This document shows positions 42,107 through 50,967 of a DNA stretch of 64,000 nt, in pieces. The position numbers were made by a program, and so were the translations under genes. The DNA lies in the NCBI RefSeq assembly GCF_049354825.1, contig NZ_CP186480.1:496001-560000 (forward strand). The letters run 5' to 3'. Under the pieces are notes generated by a model, which was not told the origin of the DNA, made no database searches, and was given only the letters and a program-made list of their open reading frames with translations. The first letter of the stretch is position 1. The number at the start of each line of letters is the position of its first letter. This stretch comes from Novosphingobium sp049354825. Lineage in GTDB: Bacteria; Pseudomonadota; Alphaproteobacteria; Sphingomonadales; Sphingomonadaceae.

Positions 42107-43855
42107 TTACACCAGCGCCTTGGCTTCGTCGTCGAGCGTGCCGGCGACCTGGTCGCCGTAAAGCATCATCTCGGTATGCGCGGCGCCGCTGGGGATCATC
42201 GGAAAGCAGTTTGCCTCCTTCGACACCAGGCAATCGACGATGACCGGCCCATCGTGATCGAGCATCGCCTGGATGCCGGCGTCGAGCCCGGCCTCGTCGG
42301 CGATCCGGATCCCCTTCCAGCCATAAGCTTCGGCCAGCCGCACGAAATCGGGCAGGCTGTCCGAGTAGGAGTTGGAATAGCGGCTCTCGTACGTCAGCTC
42401 CTGCCATTGTCGAACCATCCCCATGTACTCGTTGTTGAGGATGAAGATCTTGACCGGCAGACGGTACTGGCTGGCGGTGCCAAGCTCCTGGATGTTCATC
42501 TGGATGCTGGCTTCGCCTGCGATATCGATCACCAGCGCGTCCGGATTGCCCAGCTGCGCGCCGATCGCGGCGGGCAGGCCGTAGCCCATCGTGCCCAGGC
42601 CCCCGCTGGTCAGCCACTTGTTGGGGGCGAAGAAGGGAAAATACTGCGCCGCCCACATCTGGTGCTGACCAACCTCGGTCGAGATGATTGGATCGCGTTC
42701 GCGGGAGAGCGCGAACAGGCGCTCGATCGCCTTTTGCGGCATGATTTCGGTCTGGCTGGGCGGATAGGCCAGCGACTGGCGCGCGCGCCAGCCCTCGATG
42801 CGCGCCTTCCACTCAGTGAGGTCGGCGGCGCGGCGGCCGCCCCAGGCGTCCACAAGCTGCGCCAGAACCGCCGCGCAGTCCCCTACGACCGGCAGGTCGA
42901 CCCGCACCGTCTTGTTGATCGACGAACGATCGATATCGATGTGAATCTTGGTCGAATTGGGCGAAAACGCGTCCAGCCGGCCGGTCACCCGGTCATCGAA
43001 GCGCGCGCCGATGCAGACCATCAGGTCGGCCCGGTTCATCGCCATGTTGGCTTCGTAAGTGCCGTGCATCCCCAGCATCCCGAGCCAGTCGGCATGGTCG
43101 GCCGGAAACGCGCCCAGGCCCATCAGCGTCGACGTGACGGGCGCGCCGGTGCGGACCTGGAACTCGCGCAGCAACTCGCTGGCGCGCGGGCCCGAGTTGA
43201 TCACCCCGCCGCCGGTATAGAGCACCGGCGCCTTGGCGTTGGCGATCAGTTCGATGGCGCGGGCGATATCGCGTGCGGGCGCTTCGCGGGGCGGATTGTA
43301 GCGGCTGCGGCGGGCCGGCGCGGGGGCGGCGGGGTCGTAAGCGGCGACAGCCACCTGAACGTCCTTGGGCACGTCGATCACGACCGGGCCGGGGCGACCG
43401 GTGGTGGCGATGCGAAAAGCCTCGTCGATCGTGGCGGCGAGTTCGGACGGGTCCTTGACCAGGTAGTTGTGCTTGCAACAATGCCGGGTGATGCCGATCG
43501 TGTCGGCCTCCTGGAAGGCGTCCGAGCCGATGAGAGCGGTCGCGACCTGGCCGGTGATGACGACCAGCGGGATCGAATCGAGGAAGGCATCGGCGATTCC
43601 CGTCACCGCGTTGGTCGCGCCCGGGCCGGACGTGACCAGCACCACGCCCGGCTTCCCGGTCGAGCGGGCGTAACCTTCGGCGGCGTGGGCCGCGCCGGCT
43701 TCGTGGCGCACCAGGATATGGCGCAGGCGCTGCTCGGAAAAGAGCGCGTCGTAGATCGGCAGCACCGCACCGCCCGGATAACCGAATACGAATTCAACCT
43801 CCTGGCGGACCAGGCTGTCGATGAGGATTTCGGCGCCGCTGCGCTCGCTGGTCAC
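42107..43855 (-). CDS. ilvB: Acetolactate synthase large subunit
   Basis: The catalytic subunit condenses two pyruvates with ThDP and FAD. 582 aa from the GTG at 43855, which is preferred over the upstream in-frame ATG (43915) because a Shine-Dalgarno (AAGGAAAGG) lies just before it. It has GYPGGAVLPIYDAL, the catalytic ThDP glutamate in RHEAGAAHAAEGYARSTG, and the ThDP motif as AGEASIQMN. The latter has Glu where E. coli IlvB has the Asp of the GD(G/A) pattern; this form is usual in alphaproteobacteria to my knowledge. ilvN follows after 4 bp. Confidence 0.96.
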   Translation of the reverse strand: MTSERSGAEILIDSLVRQEVEFVFGYPGGAVLPIYDALFSEQRLRHILVRHEAGAAHAAEGYARSTGKPGVVLVTSGPGATNAVTGIADAFLDSIPLVVITGQVATALIGSDAFQEADTIGITRHCCKHNYLVKDPSELAATIDEAFRIATTGRPGPVVIDVPKDVQVAVAAYDPAAPAPARRSRYNPPREAPARDIARAIELIANAKAPVLYTGGGVINSGPRASELLREFQVRTGAPVTSTLMGLGAFPADHADWLGMLGMHGTYEANMAMNRADLMVCIGARFDDRVTGRLDAFSPNSTKIHIDIDRSSINKTVRVDLPVVGDCAAVLAQLVDAWGGRRAADLTEWKARIEGWRARQSLAYPPSQTEIMPQKAIERLFALSRERDPIISTEVGQHQMWAAQYFPFFAPNKWLTSGGLGTMGYGLPAAIGAQLGNPDALVIDIAGEASIQMNIQELGTASQYRLPVKIFILNNEYMGMVRQWQELTYESRYSNSYSDSLPDFVRLAEAYGWKGIRIADEAGLDAGIQAMLDHDGPVIVDCLVSKEANCFPMIPSGAAHTEMMLYGDQVAGTLDDEAKALV

Positions 43856-43905
43856 GTCACGTCCCTTTCCTTCTCGCACCGAAACGCGGCCTACCGAAAC
43901 GAGCG

Positions 43906-43933
43906 GGCCCGGCACAGTCGCCTGCGCCGGGCC
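43906..43933 (-). other. Hairpin in the ilvB leader
   Basis: A perfect 8-bp GC stem (GGCCCGGC 43906-43913 with GCCGGGCC 43926-43933, 12-nt loop) lies about 50-80 nt before the ilvB GTG. No U-tract follows and no leader peptide rich in branched-chain codons is visible. It is a candidate 5'-UTR structure rather than a proven attenuator. Confidence 0.4.
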
Positions 43934-43979
43934 TCCTCTCCAACTCGCCGAAGACCGCCGAAAGCGGCATGCGTCCGGT

Positions 43980-44008
43980 GCGCTATGTGAAACGATCTAA
44001 CCTGTCAA
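43980..44008 (-). promoter_or_regulatory. Possible ilvB promoter overlapping the end of miaA
   Basis: On the minus strand TTGACA (44008-44003) overlaps the last codons of miaA (Leu-Thr-Gly-stop). The matching -10 is poor (TAGCGC at 17 bp, CATAGC at 15 bp), so only the -35 is convincing. It would start ilvB transcription independently of miaA. Confidence 0.3.
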
Positions 44009-44983
44009 GTTCAGCCCTTGTAATAATAATGCAAAAATATCCTCAATAATGAAACTCTGTTCCTCGACGCGGAGCCAGTCTGCGGGCGGCTGATTCCGGA
44101 ACCAGGTGTACTGGCGCTTGGCGTAGTTGCGCGTTGCCTGCGCGCCCGCCGTCAGCGCCTGTGCGAGGCTGGCTTCGCCGCGCAGCAGCGCTGCGATTTC
44201 GCGGACGCCGATCGCGCGCATGACGGGCAGGTCCGGAGCCAGGCCGCGCGCCAGCAGGCGCTCGACTTCCTCGACCGCGCCGCCTTGCAACATCGCCGCG
44301 AAGCGTGCGTCGCAGCGGCGATAAAGCGCGTCGCGGTCGGGCAGGAGGACCGCGGCGTGAAGAGCGACCCCGGCGGCGATGCCGCCGGCCCGTTCGCAGT
44401 GCCAGGCGGCAAGCGGTCGGCCGGTGGAACGGATGACTTCAAGCGCGCGCAGGATCCGCGCCGCGTCGGCCGCACCAATCCGCCCGGCGGCTTCGGGGTC
44501 TTCCGCGAGCAGCGCTGCACGCGCCTCCCCAACGGGCAGCGCGCGGACGGCGGAGCGGACCGCGGGATCGATCGCCGGCACCGGCGCGATCCCGTCAAGC
44601 AGGGTGCGGAGATAGAGGCCGGTACCGCCGACCAGGATCGGCACGGCGCCCGAGCGGTGGACCTCGCCGATTTCCTGGGCGGCGCGCGCCGCCCAGTCCG
44701 CTGCCGAGCAGGGATCGGCCCCGTCCCAGCAGCCAAAAAGCCGGTGCTGCACGCCGCGCATCTCGGACGGTTGCGGCCGCGCCGATAGCACCGACAGGTC
44801 GGCATAGACCTGCGCACTGTCGGCATTGATGACCACCGCATCGCGGCCGCGCGCGCGCAGCGCCAGCGCCAGATCGACCGCGCGATCGCTCTTGCCGCTG
44901 GCGGTGGGCCCTGCGATGAGCGCCAGCGGCGGCCGGCCCGATGGCACCGCCTCGCCGCCTGAGGGAGTTTCACGCGTGATCAT
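43997..44983 (-). CDS. miaA: tRNA dimethylallyltransferase
   Basis: MiaA isopentenylates A37 of tRNAs reading UNN codons. 328 aa from the ATG at 44983 (MITRETPSGGEAVPSG). The P-loop is LIAGPTASGKSDRAVDL, followed by NADSAQVYADLSVLSARP and LVGGTGLYLRTLLDG. The C-terminal segment NYAKRQYTWFRNQP is family typical. The 5' end overlaps the GTG of the divergent serB by 8 bp. ilvB lies 141 bp downstream on the same strand. Confidence 0.96.
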   Translation of the reverse strand: MITRETPSGGEAVPSGRPPLALIAGPTASGKSDRAVDLALALRARGRDAVVINADSAQVYADLSVLSARPQPSEMRGVQHRLFGCWDGADPCSAADWAARAAQEIGEVHRSGAVPILVGGTGLYLRTLLDGIAPVPAIDPAVRSAVRALPVGEARAALLAEDPEAAGRIGAADAARILRALEVIRSTGRPLAAWHCERAGGIAAGVALHAAVLLPDRDALYRRCDARFAAMLQGGAVEEVERLLARGLAPDLPVMRAIGVREIAALLRGEASLAQALTAGAQATRNYAKRQYTWFRNQPPADWLRVEEQSFIIEDIFALLLQGLNLTG

Positions 44984-45857
44984 CGCCCGGCTGATAGCAG
45001 ATGAAGCCCGCCTGTCAGCGGGCCTCGACGCCGCGCTGGCGGCGCTCGATGCCGCCGGGATGCCCGCCGCCTCGGCCGCGCTGCTCGAGAACGGCGGCGA
45101 GGTGCTGCAGATTTCGCTCGCCGGCGGCGATCCGGCCCGGGTGCGCGCCATCGTCGATGCCCACTTCGCGCCCTCGGACTGCCTGATCGCGGACCACGAA
45201 CCGCAAGTGCCGCACGTGTTCGTGTCCGACATGGATTCGACTATGATCGCGGCCGAATGCATCGACGAGTTGGCCGATTTCGTCGGGCTGAAGGCGGAAG
45301 TCGCCGCGATCACCGAACGTGCGATGCAGGGCGAGCTCGACTTCGCCGGCGCGCTGACCGAGCGGGTAGGCCTGCTGAGCGGCCTGGGCGAGGACGCGAT
45401 CGCGCAGTGCCTGGCCGAACGGGTGCCGCTGATGCCCGGTGCGCGCACGCTGGTGCAGACGCTGAAGGCGCGCGGGTGCCGAACCGTGCTGGTCACCGGC
45501 GGGTTCCACCAGTTTGCCGACCCGGTTGCCGAAATGCTCGGGTTCGAGCGCGTCGTTGCCAACCGGCTGGCGACCGGCGCGGGCGCGCTGACCGGCGGAC
45601 TGGCCGGCCCGATCGCCGACGCCGCGACGAAGCAACGCGTGCTGCTGGAAGAGGCGGAACGGATCGGCGAGGACGCGGTCAGCCTGGCGACCGGCGACGG
45701 CGCCAACGACGTGCCGATGCTGCAGGGCGCGACTTACGGCCTGGCCTACCGCGCCAAGCCGAAGGCACGCGCCGCCGCCGATGGCTGGCTTGACCGGGGC
45801 GATCTGACCGCAGTGCTGGAACTGCTGGGAATCCCACGCACCGACTGGGTCTATTGA
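44976..45857 (+). CDS. serB: Phosphoserine phosphatase
   Basis: SerB dephosphorylates phosphoserine in serine synthesis. 293 aa. The HAD motifs are clear: DMDSTMIAAECIDELADF (DxDxT nucleophile), VLVTGGFHQFA, and GDGANDVPML. An N-terminal segment of about 80 residues precedes the core. I take the GTG at 44976 (VIIARLIADEA) as the start, which overlaps the miaA start by 8 bp on the other strand. A start further downstream would remove that overlap and cannot be excluded. Confidence 0.93.
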   Translation: MIIARLIADEARLSAGLDAALAALDAAGMPAASAALLENGGEVLQISLAGGDPARVRAIVDAHFAPSDCLIADHEPQVPHVFVSDMDSTMIAAECIDELADFVGLKAEVAAITERAMQGELDFAGALTERVGLLSGLGEDAIAQCLAERVPLMPGARTLVQTLKARGCRTVLVTGGFHQFADPVAEMLGFERVVANRLATGAGALTGGLAGPIADAATKQRVLLEEAERIGEDAVSLATGDGANDVPMLQGATYGLAYRAKPKARAAADGWLDRGDLTAVLELLGIPRTDWVY

Positions 45858-45888
45858 CAAGATTGTAAGTAAGCCGCATCTTTTCGGC

Positions 45889-46677
45889 ATGGACATGTCC
45901 TCACCGCCCGCGATTCCGTTCGCCGATCCGCGCCGCATCAAGCCGCGCTACCGTCCGCTCAAGGCGTGGCACCACTTTCGCCTGCTGGTAAAGGACAAGG
46001 AAGCGACCGAGCATGTCACCCCGATTTTCGAATCGCTGCCGTGGACCGGCGTCTTCGCCGCCGCGAAAGCCTTCTTCGCGAGCGAAAAGGGCAAGGCGAT
46101 CCGTGCCAGCGAACCGTCGCTGCCGCCGATCCTGGACGATCATGCGGCGCTGCGCCGCCTGCCCGCGGGCACGCTGGCGCACGCCTATTGCGATTTCATG
46201 GAGCGCGAGGGGCTGACCGCGCAGGGCCTGGTCGACGATCTGGATACCTATCGCTCGCAGCCCGATTTCGGCGATCAGGTCGAATGGTACTTTCACCGCA
46301 TGCGCGACACGCACGACATGATGCATGTCCTGACCGGGTACGGCCGCGACGCGCTTGGCGAACAGTGCGTGCTGGCGTTTACCTACAGCCAGCAACCGAG
46401 CCCGGCGCACTTGTTCCTGGGCTATGCGGGGGCGCTGGAAATCAAGAAGCGCGTGCGCTCGTCCGCGCCGGTACTGCGCGCCGTGCGCGAGGCGCAGCGG
46501 CTGGGCAAGGCCTGCCCGCGCATCGCCGAAATGTCGATTCGCGACCTTCTGGCGACGCCGCTGGAGGATTTGCGCCGGCAGCTTGGGATCACGCGTCCGG
46601 TCCATTACTGGCAGGCGCATAAGGACTGGCAGGCGATGGGCGTGAACCCGTACGACCTTCTCGGCAAGGCCGCCTAA
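45889..46677 (+). CDS. coq4: Coq4-family ubiquinone biosynthesis protein
   Basis: 262 aa. Coq4 proteins carry a metal-binding HDxxH-x11-E motif, seen here as H142-D143-M-M-H146 and E158 (THDMMHVLTGYGRDALGE). In mitochondria and some bacteria Coq4 acts late in ubiquinone assembly, removing the C1 carboxyl group and hydroxylating there. The C-terminus (GITRPVHYWQAHKDWQAMGVNPYDLLGKAA) is typical. It starts 31 bp after serB; its stop overlaps the stop of the convergent DUF72 gene. Confidence 0.88.
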   Translation: MDMSSPPAIPFADPRRIKPRYRPLKAWHHFRLLVKDKEATEHVTPIFESLPWTGVFAAAKAFFASEKGKAIRASEPSLPPILDDHAALRRLPAGTLAHAYCDFMEREGLTAQGLVDDLDTYRSQPDFGDQVEWYFHRMRDTHDMMHVLTGYGRDALGEQCVLAFTYSQQPSPAHLFLGYAGALEIKKRVRSSAPVLRAVREAQRLGKACPRIAEMSIRDLLATPLEDLRRQLGITRPVHYWQAHKDWQAMGVNPYDLLGKAA

Positions 46678-47420
46678 AGGCGCTTCATCAGCGCCTGCGC
46701 GGCCGCCGGGTTGCGCACTTTCTCGCCGTCGATGAAGAACGCGAAGACGTCGCGGCCCGTGGCCGCGGCGGCCTTCGCGCGCGCTGCCCAGGCGTCAAGG
46801 TCATGCGCACGGTAACCGGTGCGCGCGTCGGCAGCGGTTCCCATCAGCCGCCAGTAGACGAAGTCGGCGGTATCGGCCACGATCAGCGGGAAATCCTCGC
46901 TCTCGGTGAGGACGACGGCGGCGCCGCGCTCACGCGCGAGGGCGTGAAATGCTTCGTCGCGAAAGCTGTCATGTCGCACGTCCAGCGCGTGCCTTAGCGG
47001 CAGGCCGTCCTTTTCGGCCGGCAGCAGGTCCAGCCAACCAGCGAACTCCTCGCGGTCGAAGGCCTTGGTGGCGGGAAACTGCCAGACGATCGGGCCAAGA
47101 CGGTCGCCAAGCCGCGTGAAACCCTGGTCGATGAACACGCCGACCGATTCGGCCGCATCGGGGAGCCATTTTCGCGTGGTGGAAAAGCGCGAGGCCTTGA
47201 GGCTGAACAGGAAGCCATCCGGGGCCGCTGCGGCCCAGGCGGCGTAGCTGTCAGGTTTCTGGCGGCCGTAATACGTGGCGTTGATCTCGATGGCGCCCAG
47301 GCGCGCGGCCGCGTGCGCCAGCTCGTCGCGCTGGCGCAGGCCGTCCGGGTAGAAAACGCCGCGCCAGTCCGGAAACGTCCAGCCGCCGATGCCGACGCGG
47401 ATCGCGCCGCTTCGGCTCAC
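46674..47420 (-). CDS. DUF72 family protein
   Basis: 248 aa, TIM-barrel-like. Signature segments are IRVGIGGWTFPDWRGVFYP, EINATYYGRQKPDSYAAW, FLFSLKASR and FVYWRLMG near the C-terminus, all conserved in the DUF72 (YecE) family. Biochemical function is not established in general. Its ATG overlaps the purL stop by 4 nt (ATGA), which suggests co-expression with purine synthesis, but that may be only positional. Confidence 0.88.
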   Translation of the reverse strand: MSRSGAIRVGIGGWTFPDWRGVFYPDGLRQRDELAHAAARLGAIEINATYYGRQKPDSYAAWAAAAPDGFLFSLKASRFSTTRKWLPDAAESVGVFIDQGFTRLGDRLGPIVWQFPATKAFDREEFAGWLDLLPAEKDGLPLRHALDVRHDSFRDEAFHALARERGAAVVLTESEDFPLIVADTADFVYWRLMGTAADARTGYRAHDLDAWAARAKAAAATGRDVFAFFIDGEKVRNPAAAQALMKRL

Positions 47421-49702
47421 GCTTCCATCCAGTCCTTGAAGAACGCTTCGTGGGCGCGGCGCAGCTCGCCGAGCGCGACCGCGCCGTCACCGGCCTCGCC
47501 CTCGGCTCCCAACACGATGGAATCGCCGCCCGTCCAGCCGATGAAGCAGCAACCGACCCCCGCCTCGCGGGCCATCTTTTCGACCACGTGGCTGTCATAG
47601 GGTTCGGTAACCAGGTATCGGGCCTGGTTTTCGGCGAACAGCGACCAGGCATGGCGATATTTCTCGCGGTCGACCTGGTCCTCGAACGCGGCCATCTTGA
47701 GGACCGCGCCGACATCGCCGGCCAGCGCCATTTCCGCCACCGCGACCAGAATTCCGCCGTCGGACACGTCGTGCACCGCGGTCACGAACTCTTCGGCAAT
47801 CAGCTTGCGCACGAACTCGCCGTGGCGCCGTTCGGCCGCGAGGTCGACTTGCGGCGGCATGCCGTCGGCACGCCCGTGGCAGACCTCCAGCCACAGCGAC
47901 TGGCCCAATTCGGGCCTGGCGCGGGCGTCGGCGCCGATCAGCAGGATCTTGTGAGCGCCGTCCTTGAACGCGATCGTCGCCATGCGGTCGGCATCGTCCA
48001 TCACGCCGACGCCGCCGATTGCCGGGGTCGGGAGGATGGCGCTGCCGCCGCCCGTCGCCTTGCTTTCGTTGTAGAGGCTGACGTTGCCCGACACGATCGG
48101 GAAGTCGAGCGCGCGGCAGGCTTCGCCCATGCCCTGCAGGCAGCCGACGATCTGGGCCATGATCTCCGGCCGCTGCGGCGAACCGAAGTTGAGGCAATTG
48201 GTCACGGCAAGCGGCGTGGCGCCGACCGCGGTGAGATTGCGATAGGCCTCGGCGATGGCCTGCCTGCCGCCGACGACCGGGTCGGCGAAGCAGTAACGCG
48301 GGGTGCAGTCCGTGGTCATGGCGAGCGCCCGGTTGGTGCCGTGGATGCGCACCACGGCCGCGTCGCCGCCCGATTTCTGCATCGTGTCGGCGCCGACCTG
48401 GCTATCGTACTGCTCCCAGATCCAGCGCCGGCTGGCGAGCGCGGGCGCGGCCATCATCTGCATGAGCTGGGCGGGAATGTCGTTCTGCTCGGGCACCGCG
48501 GTCAGCGGCGCGACATTGGCCCAAGTCTTGTACGCAGCCGGTGCAAGGTAGGGACGGTCATAGAGGGGCGCCTCGTCCGCCAGCGGGCCCAGCGGGATGT
48601 CGCAGACGGTCTCGCCGTTCCAGTCGAGCACCATGCGGCCGGTATCGGTAACTTCGCCGATGACAGCGAAATCGAGCTCCCACTTGCGGAAGATGGCCTC
48701 GGCCTCGCCCTCGCGGCCGGGCTTGAGGACCATGAGCATCCGCTCCTGGCTTTCGCTCAGCATCATCTCGTACGGCGTCATGCCCTCTTCGCGGCAGGGA
48801 ACGGCGTTCATGTTGAGGCGGATGCCGGCTTCGCCCTTGCTCGCCATCTCGACACTGGACGAGGTCAGCCCGGCCGCGCCCATGTCCTGGATGGCCACGA
48901 TCGCGTCGGTCGCCATCAGTTCCAGGCACGCCTCGATCAGCAGCTTTTCGGTGAAGGGGTCGCCGACCTGGACGGTGGGACGCTTTTCGTCCGAATTCTC
49001 GTCGAACTCCGCGCTCGCCATCGTCGCGCCGTGGATACCGTCGCGCCCGGTCCGGGAGCCGACATAGACGATCGGATTGCCCAGGCCCGTGGCGGCGGAG
49101 TAAAAGATCTTGTCCTGCTCGGCGACGCCGACGGTCATCGCGTTGACCAGGATGTTGCCGTCATACGAGGGATGAAAATTGGTTTCGCCGCCCACCGTCG
49201 GCACGCCCACGCAATTGCCGTAGCCGCCGATCCCAGAGACCACGCCCTGGACCAGGTGCTTCATCTTGGGATGGTCGGGGCGCCCGAAACGCAGCGCATT
49301 CATGTTGGCGACCGGGCGCGCCCCCATCGTAAAGACGTCGCGCAGAATCCCCCCGACGCCCGTCGCTGCGCCCTGGTAAGGCTCGATATAGCTGGGGTGA
49401 TTATGCGACTCCATCTTGAAGATCGCGGCCAGCTTCGTGCCGTTCGTGCCTTCGCCGATATCGATCACGCCGGCGTTCTCTCCCGGTCCGCAGATCACCC
49501 AGGGCGCCTCGGTGGGCAGCTTCTTGAGGTGCAGGCGGCTCGACTTGTAGGAGCAATGCTCCGACCACATGACCGAGAAGATGCCGAGTTCGACAAGGTT
49601 GGGCTCGCGGCCCAGGGCGTGGAGAACCCGGTCGTATTCGTCGTCCGACAATCCGTGGGCGGCGACGACGTCTGGCGTGATGGCGCTGCTGGACTCTGGC
49701 AT
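47417..49702 (-). CDS. purL: Phosphoribosylformylglycinamidine synthase subunit PurL
   Basis: The small type of PurL (761 aa) forms FGAM with separate PurQ and PurS. It contains duplicated PurM-like halves. MWSEHCSYKSSR and ESHNHPSYIEPYQGAATGVGG lie in the first; GDPFTEKLLIEACLEL, a linker and NCLNFGSPQRPEIMAQ lie in the second. The start MPESSSAITPDVVAAHGLSDDEYDRV is typical. purQ and purS are not in the window. It is divergent from xseB with about 100 bp between. Confidence 0.97.
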   Translation of the reverse strand: MPESSSAITPDVVAAHGLSDDEYDRVLHALGREPNLVELGIFSVMWSEHCSYKSSRLHLKKLPTEAPWVICGPGENAGVIDIGEGTNGTKLAAIFKMESHNHPSYIEPYQGAATGVGGILRDVFTMGARPVANMNALRFGRPDHPKMKHLVQGVVSGIGGYGNCVGVPTVGGETNFHPSYDGNILVNAMTVGVAEQDKIFYSAATGLGNPIVYVGSRTGRDGIHGATMASAEFDENSDEKRPTVQVGDPFTEKLLIEACLELMATDAIVAIQDMGAAGLTSSSVEMASKGEAGIRLNMNAVPCREEGMTPYEMMLSESQERMLMVLKPGREGEAEAIFRKWELDFAVIGEVTDTGRMVLDWNGETVCDIPLGPLADEAPLYDRPYLAPAAYKTWANVAPLTAVPEQNDIPAQLMQMMAAPALASRRWIWEQYDSQVGADTMQKSGGDAAVVRIHGTNRALAMTTDCTPRYCFADPVVGGRQAIAEAYRNLTAVGATPLAVTNCLNFGSPQRPEIMAQIVGCLQGMGEACRALDFPIVSGNVSLYNESKATGGGSAILPTPAIGGVGVMDDADRMATIAFKDGAHKILLIGADARARPELGQSLWLEVCHGRADGMPPQVDLAAERRHGEFVRKLIAEEFVTAVHDVSDGGILVAVAEMALAGDVGAVLKMAAFEDQVDREKYRHAWSLFAENQARYLVTEPYDSHVVEKMAREAGVGCCFIGWTGGDSIVLGAEGEAGDGAVALGELRRAHEAFFKDWMEA

Positions 49703-49803
49703 GCCGCGCGCCTTAGCGGCGCGGGAAGGGCGGGGCTAGTCCCGCGCCGGCCAGTTTTTCCCGATGCTTGACCGGGCGCGGCGCCGCCGCCAATGCTGGC
49801 GTC

Positions 49804-50055
49804 ATGGCCGAACCCGCACCCGACATCGCCGCGCTGACCTTCGAGGATGCGCTCCGCGCGCTGGAGGACGTGGTGCGCAAGCTCGAAAGCGGCGAAGTCC
49901 CGCTGGACGATTCGATCGACCTTTACGAGCGCGGCGAGGCCCTGCGAAAGCATTGCCAGGCTCGGCTCGACGCCGCGCAGGCCCGGATCGAGCGCATCGT
50001 CGCGGGCCCCGACGGCCAGCCGACCGGCACCGCGCCGTTCGATCCGGCCAACTAG
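49804..50055 (+). CDS. xseB: Exodeoxyribonuclease VII small subunit
   Basis: XseB is the small partner of XseA in the single-strand-degrading exonuclease VII. 83 aa, with the family core LTFEDALRALEDVVRKLESGEVPLDDSIDLYERGEALRKHCQARLDAAQARIE, a pair of amphipathic helices. ispA begins 3 bp after its stop; the xseB-ispA neighbourhood is common in proteobacteria. Confidence 0.95.
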   Translation: MAEPAPDIAALTFEDALRALEDVVRKLESGEVPLDDSIDLYERGEALRKHCQARLDAAQARIERIVAGPDGQPTGTAPFDPAN

Positions 50056-50058
50056 GCG

Positions 50059-50967
50059 ATGCCCGGCGCAGCGCTCGCCACCACGCGCTTGGCTGCGGCG
50101 CTCGAGGCTATCGCTGCCGACGTCGACAGCCTGTTCGACGCGCTGCTGCCGATTCCCGCCGATCCCCGCGCCCGCCTGGTCGAGGCGATGCGTTACGCCG
50201 CGATCGGCGGCGGCAAACGCCTGCGTCCGCTGCTGGTCACGGCCACCGCGGGGCTTTACGGCGTCGACCGGCAGGCGGCGCTGCGCGTCGGTCTCGCGGT
50301 CGAGGCGATCCACGTCTATTCGCTGATCCACGACGACCTGCCCTGCATGGACGACGACGACCTGCGCCACGGCCGCCCGACGCTGCACCGCCAGTTCGAC
50401 GAGGCGACCGCGGTGCTGGCGGGCGACGCGCTGCACGTCTTCGCGTTCGAGCTATTGTCCGACCCGGCGACGTCGCCCGATCCGTTCACGCGGATCGAGC
50501 TCGTCCAGGCACTTGGGCAGGCGAGCGGAGCGCAGGGCATGGCCGGCGGGCAGATGATGGACATCGTCGCCGAAACGTCCGCATTCGACCTTCACGGGGT
50601 CACCCGCCTGCAGCAACTCAAGACCGGGGCGCTGCTGGGCGCGGCGGTGGAGATGGGGGCGATCCTGGGCCGCGTCGCGCCCGAGGGGCGGGCGCACTTG
50701 CGCGGCTATGCCCGCGATATCGGCCTGGCGTTCCAGATCGCCGACGACCTGCTCGACCACGAGGGTGACGAGGCCGCCGCCGGCAAGGCCCTGCGCAAGG
50801 ATGCCGCCGCGGGCAAGGCAACCTTCGTTTCGCTGCTCGGCCCCGAGCGCGCCCGCGAACAGGCGCAGTTCCTGGTCAGCCAGGCGACCGAGTATCTTCA
50901 GCACCATGGGGCGGAAGCCGACTTGCTGCGCGATGTCGCGCGGTACATCGTCGAGAGGGATCACTGA
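50059..50967 (+). CDS. ispA: Farnesyl diphosphate synthase
   Basis: IspA condenses IPP with DMAPP and GPP to FPP for ubiquinone, undecaprenyl phosphate and carotenoids. 302 aa with AAIGGGKRLRPLL, the first aspartate-rich motif IHDDLPCMDDDDLRHGRPTLH, and the second, QIADDLLDHEGDE. The C-terminus is ordinary. It starts 3 bp after xseB and its stop shares a base with the coaD ATG. dxs, a frequent next gene, is not here. Confidence 0.95.
   Translation: MPGAALATTRLAAALEAIAADVDSLFDALLPIPADPRARLVEAMRYAAIGGGKRLRPLLVTATAGLYGVDRQAALRVGLAVEAIHVYSLIHDDLPCMDDDDLRHGRPTLHRQFDEATAVLAGDALHVFAFELLSDPATSPDPFTRIELVQALGQASGAQGMAGGQMMDIVAETSAFDLHGVTRLQQLKTGALLGAAVEMGAILGRVAPEGRAHLRGYARDIGLAFQIADDLLDHEGDEAAAGKALRKDAAAGKATFVSLLGPERAREQAQFLVSQATEYLQHHGAEADLLRDVARYIVERDH

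Noticed and set aside
43856..43970. An ilv leader peptide and attenuator
   Set aside because: The available short frames lack clusters of Leu, Val or Ile codons and the hairpin has no U-run, so only a generic leader structure is reported.
42008..43990. Long plus-strand open frame opposite ilvB
   Set aside because: IlvB motifs are intact on the minus strand, and the plus frame shows no domain.
47450..49771. Long plus-strand open frame opposite purL
   Set aside because: Composition is His/Gly/Arg-rich, without motifs, and the opposite strand is an unambiguous PurL.
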